The notes under the pieces were generated by a model, which saw only the letters and a list, made by a program, of their open reading frames with translations, did no database searches and was not told the DNA's origin. Source: Candidatus Sulfopaludibacter sp. SbA3 (GTDB lineage: Bacteria; Pseudomonadota; Alphaproteobacteria; Caulobacterales; Hyphomonadaceae). From it: DNA of 64,000 nucleotides. The first letter of the stretch is position 1; each line of letters begins with the position of its first letter. Of the stretch, positions 8,465 through 16,689 are shown piece by piece. Location: contig CAMDAC010000012.1 of the NCBI GenBank assembly GCA_945888325.1, positions 1 to 64,000 of the forward strand. The letters are read 5' to 3'. The position numbers and the translations under genes are program-made.

Positions 8465-9859
8465 ATGACGAAGCAACTTTACCGGGTGCTGGCCGCCTGT
8501 GCCGCAGTGATTTTCCTGCCCGTGTCCGGCTGTGCCACCCCCACTGCGCCAACCTTGGAAAACGCAGGCGCGGGCTCTGCATCCTATGCGCCGCCGCCGG
8601 CCGGACCAGTCTGGTTCTTTCCGGAAATTGACTGGCAGGCGATCACGGACGGCGGCCGCGGGGGCGAGATCGTGCGGGTCACCACACTGGACAATGACGG
8701 ACCTGGAAGCCTGAGAGAGGCTATTGCAAAAGAAGGCGCGCGGATCATCGTGTTCGAAGTGGGCGGTGTCATCGATCTCCAGAAGGAGACAATCTCGATC
8801 ACCCATCCGGACATCACGATTGCGGGGCAGACGGCGCCCTCGCCGGGCATCACGCTGATTCGCGGCGGCATTGATGTGAAGACCAACGACGTGATCATCC
8901 AGCACCTTCGCATCCGGCCGGGCGACAATGGCGAGCCGCGCGCTTCGGGCTTTGCCGAAGACGCCATCTCGACCGCGAGCGCGCACAATCTGATCGTTGA
9001 TCATTGCTCCTTCACCTGGGCGGTGGACGAGAACCTCTCGGCCTCCGGTCCGCGCTTCACCGGGACAACGGCGGATGAGTGGCGTGCTGGCACATCGCGC
9101 AACATCCTCTACAGCCACAACTTGATCGCCGAGGGGCTGGCGGATGCGACGCATCCGAAGTTCGAGCACTCGAAAGGCTCGCTGATCCACGACAACATCA
9201 GCGGCATCCTGATCTACGGTAATCTGTATGCGCACAATTATGAGCGCAATCCGCTGTTCAAGGGCGGCGTGCAGGGGCAGATCGTCAACAACTTCATCTA
9301 CGATCCCGGCCAGCGCGCCGTTCACTACAATTTGCAGGCTCTGGAATGGGGCGAGGTGCCCTTCCAGACCGGCAAGATGGACCTGATCGGCAACGTGCTG
9401 CGCGGCGGGCGGTCAACCGTGAAGGATCTGCCGCTGGTCATGCTGGGCGGGGACGGGGACCTGGCACTCTATTCCCGGGACAACATTGCCGTCGACTGGA
9501 AAGGCGACCCCCTGCCGGAGCGGGGCTATTACACGACCGGCCGCGCTAGGATTGTAGATGCCCTCGAAAGCCAGCCGCTTCCAGCCGGCCTGCCGGTGCT
9601 TGCACCGGAAGACGTGGAACTGTTCGTTCTGAAGAATGCCGGCGCCCGGCCGTGGGACCGGGATGGGCATGACGTGCGCGTGCTGGCGAACGCAGCCGAA
9701 GGGCGGGGCGAGATCATTGACAGCCAGTCGCGCGTTGGAGGGTATCCCGTGATGGCGCCGAGCTTGCGGGCGTTTGATCCGGCGATCTGGGACCTTGAAA
9801 CGATGCTGCCGAAGGCACCCGAAGCGCTGGATGCCAGCCAGAAGGGCCGGGGCACCTGA
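8465..9859 (+). CDS. Lipoprotein pectate lyase, family PL1
   Basis: A 464-residue parallel-beta-helix lyase. The ATG at 8465 follows GGGAGGA and starts a signal peptide with the lipobox VSGC, so the enzyme is probably anchored in a membrane. Family hallmarks are GSLREAI, the rung sequence DITIAGQTAPSPGITLIRGG, the Ca2+/catalytic region DAISTASAHNLIVDHCSFTW and HDNISGILIYGNLYAHN. It cleaves polygalacturonate by beta-elimination, complementing the PL10 enzyme. It has its own promoter with an ACCGGT operator and is followed by a strong hairpin. Confidence 0.9.
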   Translation: MTKQLYRVLAACAAVIFLPVSGCATPTAPTLENAGAGSASYAPPPAGPVWFFPEIDWQAITDGGRGGEIVRVTTLDNDGPGSLREAIAKEGARIIVFEVGGVIDLQKETISITHPDITIAGQTAPSPGITLIRGGIDVKTNDVIIQHLRIRPGDNGEPRASGFAEDAISTASAHNLIVDHCSFTWAVDENLSASGPRFTGTTADEWRAGTSRNILYSHNLIAEGLADATHPKFEHSKGSLIHDNISGILIYGNLYAHNYERNPLFKGGVQGQIVNNFIYDPGQRAVHYNLQALEWGEVPFQTGKMDLIGNVLRGGRSTVKDLPLVMLGGDGDLALYSRDNIAVDWKGDPLPERGYYTTGRARIVDALESQPLPAGLPVLAPEDVELFVLKNAGARPWDRDGHDVRVLANAAEGRGEIIDSQSRVGGYPVMAPSLRAFDPAIWDLETMLPKAPEALDASQKGRGT

Positions 9860-9880
9860 CGCTCGCCTGAAGCGGGGTTG

Positions 9881-9929
9881 AACTTGCCAAAGCCCGGTCT
9901 CCGCGCGAGACAGGCGATTGGCAAGTTTT
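9881..9929 (+). terminator. Composite hairpin terminator after the PL1 lyase
   Basis: AACTTGCCAA (9881-9890) pairs with TTGGCAAGTT (9918-9927). Inside, GCC/GGC and GTCTC/GAGAC give further pairing around a CGCGC loop, and TTTT follows. It starts 21 nt after the lyase stop and ends 22 nt before the lacI-type gene, so the regulator must be transcribed from within or after this element, or by read-through. Confidence 0.7.
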
Positions 9930-9951
9930 CCCGCTGCATCAAGGGCCTGTT

Positions 9952-11046
9952 GTGACCGACCTACCCGATTCCGAACAAGAAGCAGAAGTCGCCGACGCGC
10001 TGCGCGAAGCCGCGGCCTTCCGGCTGACGGGCCGCGCAACGATCAACGACATCGCGCGCATCGCCAAGGTGTCGAAAAAGACGGTGTCCCGGGTCATCAA
10101 CGAAAGCCCGCTGGTCAAGCCGCGCACCCGGCATCTGGTCAAATCGATCATCGCGGAACTCGGCTTCACGCCGGACCCGCAGGCCCGCGCCTTGGCGCTG
10201 CGCCGGTCGTTCCTCGTCGGCCTCGTGTACGACAACCCGAGCCCGCAATACGTCGTCAACATGCAGCGCGGCATTCTCGACGGGCTTGAGGCGACGGATT
10301 TCCAGCTCGTCTTGCGCCCGGTGAACCGCGGTGACGCCAATTACTGGCACCGCCTGCGCACTTTCATCCAGCAGCACAAGCCGTTCGGCCTGATCCTGCC
10401 GCCATCGGTGTCGGAGGATGAAGAGTTGATCGACATGCTGCGCGAGCATGGAGTGGACTATGTGCGGATTGCCTCGGTCGAGCTCGATACGCCGGCGCGG
10501 ATGATCCGCACCCATGATGCCGAAGGCGCGGCGCAGGCCGCGCGCCACCTTTGCGCGCTCGGTCATGTCGACATCGCCCACATTCAGGGACCCGAGACGT
10601 TCCGTTCGGCGCATGAGCGGCGGAGCGGGTTTGTGCGGGGGCTCGCCGAATCGGGCCGCACCCTGCCAGCCGACATGATTGCGGAGGCGGGCTATACATT
10701 CGACTCCGGCCTGCAGGCGATGGAGCGACTGATCTATGCCAAGCACCGGCCGACCGCCGTGTTTGCCGGGAACGACGAGATGGCGACGGGCGCCTATGTC
10801 GCCGTTCGCAAGGCGGGGCTGCGCATCCCGGAAGACATCTCGATTGTCGGGTTCGACGATACGCCGATCGCGGGGCGGCTCTGGCCGGCGTTGACAACTG
10901 TTCGCCTGCCGATCCGCGAGATGGGGGCGGCCGCCGCGAAACTGCTCCTCGACCAGGCGGCGGGAAATCCGCCGGCCGGGATCATCAGCTTTTCGCCTGA
11001 GATTGTTGTCCGCGAGTCCGCAGCGCCGCCGCCGAAGTTTGGCTGA
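9952..11046 (+). CDS. LacI-family regulator of the pectin locus
   Basis: A 364-residue LacI/GalR repressor. The helix-turn-helix TINDIARIAKVSKKTVSRVI begins near residue 30 after an unusual polar N-terminal extension, followed by the hinge region ARALALRRS and a periplasmic-binding-protein-like effector domain ending GFDDTPIAGRLWPALTTVR. GTG start at 9952. It lies between the PL1 lyase and kduI. Six copies of an ACCGGT-centred palindrome sit in front of the lyases, the receptor, kduI and the TRAP operon, which is the kind of CG-centred site LacI proteins bind. The likely effector is a KDG-type or unsaturated uronate intermediate (inference). Confidence 0.88.
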   Translation: MTDLPDSEQEAEVADALREAAAFRLTGRATINDIARIAKVSKKTVSRVINESPLVKPRTRHLVKSIIAELGFTPDPQARALALRRSFLVGLVYDNPSPQYVVNMQRGILDGLEATDFQLVLRPVNRGDANYWHRLRTFIQQHKPFGLILPPSVSEDEELIDMLREHGVDYVRIASVELDTPARMIRTHDAEGAAQAARHLCALGHVDIAHIQGPETFRSAHERRSGFVRGLAESGRTLPADMIAEAGYTFDSGLQAMERLIYAKHRPTAVFAGNDEMATGAYVAVRKAGLRIPEDISIVGFDDTPIAGRLWPALTTVRLPIREMGAAAAKLLLDQAAGNPPAGIISFSPEIVVRESAAPPPKFG

Positions 11047-11095
11047 TACAAAAAGGGGCGGGAACGCCGCTTGCGGTTGGTAATTCCTGTTGATA

Positions 11096-11109
11096 TGACA
11101 CCGGTTACC
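11096..11109. promoter_or_regulatory. LacI-type operator site 5 (before kduI)
   Basis: TGACACCGGTTACC, identical over 14 nt to the site before the TRAP operon. It lies 27 nt before the kduI start, where bound repressor would overlap the promoter or initial transcribed region. Confidence 0.8.
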
Positions 11110-11136
11110 AAATTCAAGAAACACTAGGGAGCGCAC

Positions 11137-11982
11137 ATGTTCGAGAAAACCTTCCATGCCACCCATCCGGACATGATGGAGGGGGCTTCGAATGACGACC
11201 TGCGCGCCCGTTATATCGTCTCCGGCCTGTTCGAAGCGGACGCCGTGAAGCTGAACTATTCGCACAATGAGCGGATGGTGATCGGCGGGGCGATGCCGGT
11301 GAAGGGCAAGGTGGCGCTGCCGGACCAGACCGAGCCCGCCTCGGCGGCCGGCAAGCCTTTCCTGGAGCGGCGCGAACTGGGCATCGTCAATGTCGGCGCG
11401 GGCGCGGGCGCCGTGACCGTGGACGGAACATCCTACGACATGGCGCCGCGCGACGGGCTGTACGTGCCGATGGGATCGAAGGTGGAATTTGCGTCCAGCG
11501 ATCCGGCGTCACCCGCGAAGTATTACCTCGTCTCGACGCCTGCGCATGTGCGCTACGAGACGGTGAAGCTGTCGGTCGAAAAGGCCGTGCCGCTGGAGCG
11601 CGGATCGCTCGCGGAGAGCAACAAGCGGGTAATCTATCAGTACATCGTGCCGGCGACGGCCAAGTCCTGCCAGTTGCTCCTTGGGCTGACGATCCTGGAG
11701 ACGGGATCGGTCTGGAACACGATGCCGCCGCACCTGCATGACCGCCGCTCGGAAGTGTATTTCTACTTCGGCATGGGCGAGAATGACCGCGTGTTCCACT
11801 TCATGGGCGAGCCGGACAAGGCGCGCCACCTGGTGATGAACAATGACGAGGCAGTAATCTCGCCGCCGTGGTCGATCCACATGGGTTCGGGCACCAAGAG
11901 CTATGCCTTCATCTGGGCGATGGGCGGGGAAAACCTCGACTATACCGACATGAACGTGCTCGACATCTGCCAGCTGAAATAG
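11137..11982 (+). CDS. kduI: 5-dehydro-4-deoxy-D-glucuronate isomerase
   Basis: A 281-residue cupin enzyme that converts 5-keto-4-deoxyuronate (DKI), released by pectate lyases, to 2,5-diketo-3-deoxygluconate. Length and sequence match KduI throughout, including [11 protein letters not shown], the metal-binding [15 protein letters not shown] (two His and a Glu), the later [12 protein letters not shown] histidine and [12 protein letters not shown]. It starts an operon with kduD and kdgK, preceded by GGGAGC and an ACCGGT operator. No kdgF is seen beside it. Confidence 0.96.
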   Translation: MFEKTFHATHPDMMEGASNDDLRARYIVSGLFEADAVKLNYSHNERMVIGGAMPVKGKVALPDQTEPASAAGKPFLERRELGIVNVGAGAGAVTVDGTSYDMAPRDGLYVPMGSKVEFASSDPASPAKYYLVSTPAHVRYETVKLSVEKAVPLERGSLAESNKRVIYQYIVPATAKSCQLLLGLTILETGSVWNTMPPHLHDRRSEVYFYFGMGENDRVFHFMGEPDKARHLVMNNDEAVISPPWSIHMGSGTKSYAFIWAMGGENLDYTDMNVLDICQLK

Positions 11983-11991
11983 GGGCAGGCG

Positions 11992-12750
11992 ATGGCGTCG
12001 GCATTTGATCTCACTGGCAAGGTGGCGCTGGTCACCGGCGCGAATACCGGGCTCGGGCAGGGGCTTGCCGTTGGGCTCGCGGCGGCGGGCGCGGACATTG
12101 TGGCCGCGGGTCGCTCGACGCCGACCGAAACGGAAGCGGCGGTGAAATCGCTCGGGCGAAAGTTTGCGTTCGTGCCGGCTGATTTCTCGAAGCCCGCCAG
12201 CGTGGGCGATGTCGCTGCCAAGGCGGAGTCCGCCTTCGGGCCGGTCAACATCCTCGTCAACAATGCAGGCACGATCAAGCGCAATGATGCGCTGGATTTC
12301 ACTGAGGCCGACTGGGACGAGGTGATGGATGTGAACCTCAAATCGGTCTTCTTCCTGTCGCAGGCGGTGGCGCGCAGCATGGTGTCGTCCGGCGAAGGCG
12401 GCAAGATCATCAACATTGCGTCCATGCTGTCTTTCCAAGGCGGCATAAGGGTTGCGAGCTATACATCTTCCAAGAGCGGCATCGCCGGACTGACCAAGCT
12501 TCTCGCCAATGAATGGGCGAAGCACGGTATCAATGTGAACGCCATCGCGCCGGGATATTTCGCGACCAACAATACCGATGCTCTGCGGGCGGACGAAAAA
12601 CGCAACACCGAAATTCTTGGACGTATTCCTGCGGGCCGCTGGGGGCAGCCTTCTGATATCGCGGGCGCTGCCGTGTTCCTCGCTTCCGGCGCATCGGACT
12701 ATGTGCACGGAACAATCCTCGCCGTAGACGGCGGCTGGCTCGCACGGTAA
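11992..12750 (+). CDS. kduD: 2-dehydro-3-deoxy-D-gluconate 5-dehydrogenase
   Basis: A 252-residue short-chain dehydrogenase. It has the nucleotide-binding VTGANTGLGQGLAVGL, the NNAG motif, the catalytic SYTSSKSG (Tyr-x3-Lys) and the C-terminal YVHGTILAVDGGWLAR typical of KduD. It reduces 2,5-diketo-3-deoxygluconate to KDG with NAD(P)H. It begins 9 nt after kduI and precedes kdgK, giving the canonical KduI-KduD-KdgK order. Confidence 0.93.
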   Translation: MASAFDLTGKVALVTGANTGLGQGLAVGLAAAGADIVAAGRSTPTETEAAVKSLGRKFAFVPADFSKPASVGDVAAKAESAFGPVNILVNNAGTIKRNDALDFTEADWDEVMDVNLKSVFFLSQAVARSMVSSGEGGKIINIASMLSFQGGIRVASYTSSKSGIAGLTKLLANEWAKHGINVNAIAPGYFATNNTDALRADEKRNTEILGRIPAGRWGQPSDIAGAAVFLASGASDYVHGTILAVDGGWLAR

Positions 12751-12773
12751 TTCTGGACCGGGGAGGCTGCATC

Positions 12774-13769
12774 ATGGCGCGTGTCATCTGCTTCGGCGAA
12801 CTGCTGCTGCGCCTGACGGCGCCCGGCAGCGAGCGCCTGCTTCAATCCCACACACTCGAAGTTTGCGTCGGCGGCGCTGAGGCCAACGTTGCTGTCTCGC
12901 TGGCCAATTTCGGGCATGACGTGCGCTTCGCAAGCGTCGTGGCGGACAATCCGCTCGGCGCGGCCGCGCTCGGCGAACTGCGCCGGCACAATGTGGACAC
13001 AAGCGGTGTGCTAAGGGCGCCCCAACGGATGGGGCTATACTTCCTGGAGCCCGGCGCCGTGCGCCGTCCCTCCGGCATCACCTATGACCGGGCGGGATCC
13101 GCTTTTGCGGAGGCGGCACCAGACGCAATGGACTGGGCCAAAATACTTCCGGGGGCGGATCTTTTCCATGTGTCGGGCGTGACGCCTGCCATCGGGCAGA
13201 GAGGCGCAGACGCCGCGATCCGCGCCGTTAAAGCCGCCAATGCGGCAGGCGTGCCGGTGTCGTTCGACGGCAATTACCGCGCGCTGCTTTGGCAGGCCTG
13301 GGATGGCGACGGCCCGGCGATCCTGAGGGAAATCCTGAGCGCCGCGACATATGCCTTCATCAATGAACGCGACATCGCCCTGATCCTGAGATCCCGCTTT
13401 GAAAGCCGGGAAGGCGCCTTCGAGGCAGCCTTCGCCGCGTTTCCGCGCTTGAAAGCGATTGCCTGCACCACGCGCCAGCAATCCTCCGTAGATGACCAGG
13501 CGATTGCCGGCGAGCTCGTTACCCGCGTCAAGCGCTGGGTGTCGCCCGTGCACGAACTCCCCGGCGTGATCGACCGGATCGGCGGCGGGGATGCCTTTGC
13601 GGCCGGGGCTCTGCACGGCTTCATCACGGGACGTGACGAGCAGTACACCATCGATTTTGCCGTCGCAGCGGGCGCGCTCAAGCATTCCATTCCGGGTGAT
13701 TTCAACCGCGTCTCGCGCACTGAAGTCGAAGCCACCATGGCCGGCGGCAGCCTTGACGTGAGACGCTGA
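12774..13769 (+). CDS. kdgK: 2-dehydro-3-deoxygluconokinase
   Basis: A 331-residue PfkB-family kinase that phosphorylates KDG to KDPG. It shows the N-terminal CFGELLLRLT, the substrate-binding VGGAEANVAVSLA, SFDGNYRALLWQAW (a KdgK hallmark) and the PfkB signature IDRIGGGDAFAAGAL with the catalytic Asp. It closes the kdu operon. The next step, KDPG aldolase, is not encoded in this window and must be supplied elsewhere. Confidence 0.93.
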   Translation: MARVICFGELLLRLTAPGSERLLQSHTLEVCVGGAEANVAVSLANFGHDVRFASVVADNPLGAAALGELRRHNVDTSGVLRAPQRMGLYFLEPGAVRRPSGITYDRAGSAFAEAAPDAMDWAKILPGADLFHVSGVTPAIGQRGADAAIRAVKAANAAGVPVSFDGNYRALLWQAWDGDGPAILREILSAATYAFINERDIALILRSRFESREGAFEAAFAAFPRLKAIACTTRQQSSVDDQAIAGELVTRVKRWVSPVHELPGVIDRIGGGDAFAAGALHGFITGRDEQYTIDFAVAAGALKHSIPGDFNRVSRTEVEATMAGGSLDVRR

Positions 13770-13790
13770 ACCGGCCGACCGAATATGTAT

Positions 13791-13804
13791 TGACACCGGT
13801 TACC
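13791..13804. promoter_or_regulatory. LacI-type operator site 6 (before the TRAP operon)
   Basis: TGACACCGGTTACC, 14/14 identical to the kduI site and 76 nt before the TRAP binding-protein start. It separates the TRAP operon from kdgK as an independently controlled unit. Confidence 0.8.
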
Positions 13805-13880
13805 TTACCAGGAGTATGGCGGCATAAGAAGACGATGACACAGCCCCGGTGCGATATGGCGCCGGAGCGGGGAAGCGAAA

Positions 13881-14900
13881 ATGAGGAACAGCCCCAACAC
13901 AGGCGCAGGCGGACCCAGCCGCCGCACCTTGCTGGCTGCCGGAGCGGCCGCCGGCGCGCTCACGGCGTGCGGTCAGCGCGCAGGCAGGGCCTTTCTTTCT
14001 TCTGATACGCATCCTTCCGATTACCCCACGGTGCAGGCCGTCGACGAGATGGCGCGCCTCCTCCGTGAGCGGACGAATGGCCGGCTGGACGTCAAGACCT
14101 ACTCGGGCGGCCAGTTGGGCTCCGAGCGGGACACGCTGGAGATCACCGTGTTCGGCGGTCTCGACATGAACCGCGTCAACCTTGCGCCGCTCAATTCCAT
14201 CGAGCCGATGACGACCATCCCGGCGCTGCCTTTCCTGTTCCGCTCCAATGCCCACATGCGCCGCGCGCTGGACAGTCCGGTTGGCGACGAAATCCTCGCG
14301 TCCCTCACGCGGCATGGCCTGATCGGCCTCTGCTTTTATGACAGCGGCGACCGCAATTTCTATAACACCAAACGCCCGGTCTACACGCCTGCCGACATGA
14401 AGGGCCTGAAGATCCGTGTACCGAATTCCGATCTCTACATCGCGATGATCAAGGCGCTCGGCGCGGACGCGACGCCGATGAGTATTTCGGAAGTCTACCA
14501 GTCGCTGGTTCAGGGCGTCATCGACGGCGCGGAAAACAACTGGCCTTCCTACGAGAGCGGCCGGCATTTTGAAGTCGCGACCTATTACAGTCTGACCCAG
14601 CATGTGATCGCCCCGGAAGTGCTCGTCATGTCGGGGCGCCGCTGGAACAAGCTGACGGAAGAGGACCGCGCTCTTGTGCGGCAGGCGGCGAAAGAGTCCG
14701 TGCCGCTCATGCGCACGCTTTGGGATGCGCGCGTCGAAGCGGCCCGCACGAAGCTGATGGCGGCAGGCGTGAAGGTGAACGAAATCTCCGATCCGGCCGC
14801 CTTCGCCGCCGCGATGCGTCCGGTCTGGGACAAGTACATCGTCACCGATGCGCAGCGGCGCCTCGTTCAGGAAATCGAAGCCATAGCGGAGGCGGGCTGA
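13881..14900 (+). CDS. TRAP transporter substrate-binding lipoprotein (DctP family)
   Basis: A 339-residue periplasmic solute-binding protein. The N-terminus combines a twin-arginine motif (SRRTLLAAG) with a lipobox (LTAC), so it is probably exported folded and lipid-anchored, which is less common for TRAP binding proteins. Conserved elements include the GGQLGSERDTLE segment, GLKIRVPNSDLYIAMIKALG (with the carboxylate-binding arginine) and GVIDGAENNWPSY. It is first in a three-gene TRAP operon under an ACCGGT operator. The likely cargo is a uronate or unsaturated (di)galacturonate, inferred from context. Confidence 0.9.
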   Translation: MRNSPNTGAGGPSRRTLLAAGAAAGALTACGQRAGRAFLSSDTHPSDYPTVQAVDEMARLLRERTNGRLDVKTYSGGQLGSERDTLEITVFGGLDMNRVNLAPLNSIEPMTTIPALPFLFRSNAHMRRALDSPVGDEILASLTRHGLIGLCFYDSGDRNFYNTKRPVYTPADMKGLKIRVPNSDLYIAMIKALGADATPMSISEVYQSLVQGVIDGAENNWPSYESGRHFEVATYYSLTQHVIAPEVLVMSGRRWNKLTEEDRALVRQAAKESVPLMRTLWDARVEAARTKLMAAGVKVNEISDPAAFAAAMRPVWDKYIVTDAQRRLVQEIEAIAEAG

Positions 14901-15397
14901 TGGAGCGCTTGTCGAGGTTCACGCACATAACAGCCGATTTGCTGGTGAAGGTGTCGGCCTTCGGGCTTGTGTTGATGACGGCGATTGTCGGGTGGCAGGT
15001 GTTTGGCCGGTACGTACTGAACTCCACGCCATCCTGGTCAGAAGAAGCGGCGCTGACGCTGATGATCTGGTTCGTGTCGCTCGCCGCCGCCGCCGGCGTC
15101 CGTCAGGGCTTCCACATCCGCATCGTCGCTGTGGAAGACGCGGTGCCTCCCGGCGTGCGCAAAGTCATGCAGATCGCTTCAAACCTCGTGGTGGCCGCGT
15201 GCGGCCTCGCGATGCTGGTCTGGGGCGGTGAGCTGGTTGTTCTCACCTGGGACCACGTGATCCCGTCGCTCGGAATTTCCCGCGGCCTCGCCTATCTCGG
15301 CCTGCCGATCTCGGGCGCGCTGATGGCGCTCTATGCCGTCGAGCGGGCGCTTGAAGTCCTGTATCCGAAACCCCTCAAGGACGAGGCCAGCGCCTGA
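14900..15397 (+). CDS. TRAP transporter small membrane subunit (DctQ family)
   Basis: A 165-residue protein with four predicted membrane helices, carrying the DctQ pattern GWQVFGRYVLNSTPSWSEE followed by LMIWFVSLAAAAGVRQGFHI. The ATG at 14900 overlaps the binding-protein stop by one base, and the stop overlaps the next ATG, so the three TRAP genes are translationally coupled. Confidence 0.92.
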   Translation: MERLSRFTHITADLLVKVSAFGLVLMTAIVGWQVFGRYVLNSTPSWSEEAALTLMIWFVSLAAAAGVRQGFHIRIVAVEDAVPPGVRKVMQIASNLVVAACGLAMLVWGGELVVLTWDHVIPSLGISRGLAYLGLPISGALMALYAVERALEVLYPKPLKDEASA

Positions 15398-16677
15398 TGG
15401 AACTCCTCATCCTGATGGCCGTGCTGTTCGGACTGCTCGCGCTCGGCGTGCCGGTTGCCTACTCACTTCTGGGCGCCTCCATTGCCACGTTTCTCGCGAT
15501 GGACATCCCGTTGGTCGTCGTCTTCCAGCGCCTCGCGGCGGGCGTCAGCGTATTCTCTCTGATGGCGATCCCCTTCTTCATTTTCGCTGGCGACCTGATG
15601 TACCGCTCCGGTATCGCGCAGCGCCTGGTCGAAGTCGCCGAAGCCATGCTGGGGCGCACGCGCGGCGGGCTTGGGCTCGTGAACGTTGGCGCTTCCACGA
15701 TGTTCGGTGCCGTCTCCGGCTCGGCCATCGCGAGCGCCTCGGCGATGGGTGCGACCCTCATGCCGCTGATGAAGCAGAAGGGCTATGACGCAGACTACGC
15801 GGTCAACGTCACGGTGACAGCCGCCATCGTCGGCCTTCTCATTCCGCCGTCGCACAACATGATCATCTACTCCGCAGCCTCCGGCATCGGTGTGCCCATC
15901 GGTGACTTGTTCCTGGCGGGCGTTTTCCCTGGACTTGTCACAGCGGCGATCCTCGCGCTGGTCACCTGGCTCGTCGCGGTGCGCCGCGGTTATCCGCGCG
16001 GCGAATTCCCGGGCTGGCGCGCCTTCGCGCGGGCGATCTTCTTCGCGGTGCCGGGCCTGATGGCGGCCGTCATCATCATGGGCGGCATCCTGTCGGGCAT
16101 CTTCACCGCCACGGAATCCTCCGCCATCGCAGTCATCTACACGATCCTCGTCGGCGCGTTCGTCTACCGCTCGCTCGGCTGGAGCCGTTTCGTCGAGGCG
16201 GCCATGCAATCGGTCAAGGTGACCGCCATGGTCTTGCTGATCATCGGCGCCGCGACGGCCTTCGGCTACGCCCTCGCCGTGCTCGAAGCGCCCGCCCAAC
16301 TCGCCGACCTGATCACGTCGATCACGCGAAATCCATTGCTCATCCTGCTGATCATCAACATCACCCTGCTCGTGCTCGGCACGTTCATGGACATGTCGCC
16401 GCTGATCGTCATCACGACGCCGATCCTGCTGCCCGTGGTCATGGAAGTTGGCGTCGATCCGGTCCACTTCGGCATCATCATGATGCTGAACCTCGGCATC
16501 GGCCTTGTCACGCCGCCCGTCGGCTCGGTTCTGTTCGTCGGCGCGGCGGTAGCAAACCTGCCGGTCGAGAAAGGCGTTAAGACGATCTGGCCGTTCTATC
16601 TGGCGCTTGTCGTGTCGCTGATGCTCGTCACCTATGTTCCCGCGCTTTCGCTTTCGCTTCCTGCGATGTTCAAATAG
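15397..16677 (+). CDS. TRAP transporter large permease subunit (DctM family)
   Basis: A 426-residue permease with about a dozen hydrophobic helices and DctM landmarks: GVPVAYSLLGASI, MSGS-like SGSAIASASAMG, LIPPSHNMIIYS and the C-terminal NLGIGLVTPPVGSVLFVG. It provides the ion-driven translocation path for the uronate bound by the DctP subunit. Its ATG overlaps the dctQ stop. Confidence 0.94.
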   Translation: MELLILMAVLFGLLALGVPVAYSLLGASIATFLAMDIPLVVVFQRLAAGVSVFSLMAIPFFIFAGDLMYRSGIAQRLVEVAEAMLGRTRGGLGLVNVGASTMFGAVSGSAIASASAMGATLMPLMKQKGYDADYAVNVTVTAAIVGLLIPPSHNMIIYSAASGIGVPIGDLFLAGVFPGLVTAAILALVTWLVAVRRGYPRGEFPGWRAFARAIFFAVPGLMAAVIIMGGILSGIFTATESSAIAVIYTILVGAFVYRSLGWSRFVEAAMQSVKVTAMVLLIIGAATAFGYALAVLEAPAQLADLITSITRNPLLILLIINITLLVLGTFMDMSPLIVITTPILLPVVMEVGVDPVHFGIIMMLNLGIGLVTPPVGSVLFVGAAVANLPVEKGVKTIWPFYLALVVSLMLVTYVPALSLSLPAMFK

Positions 16678-16689
16678 CGGAGCGAAGCG

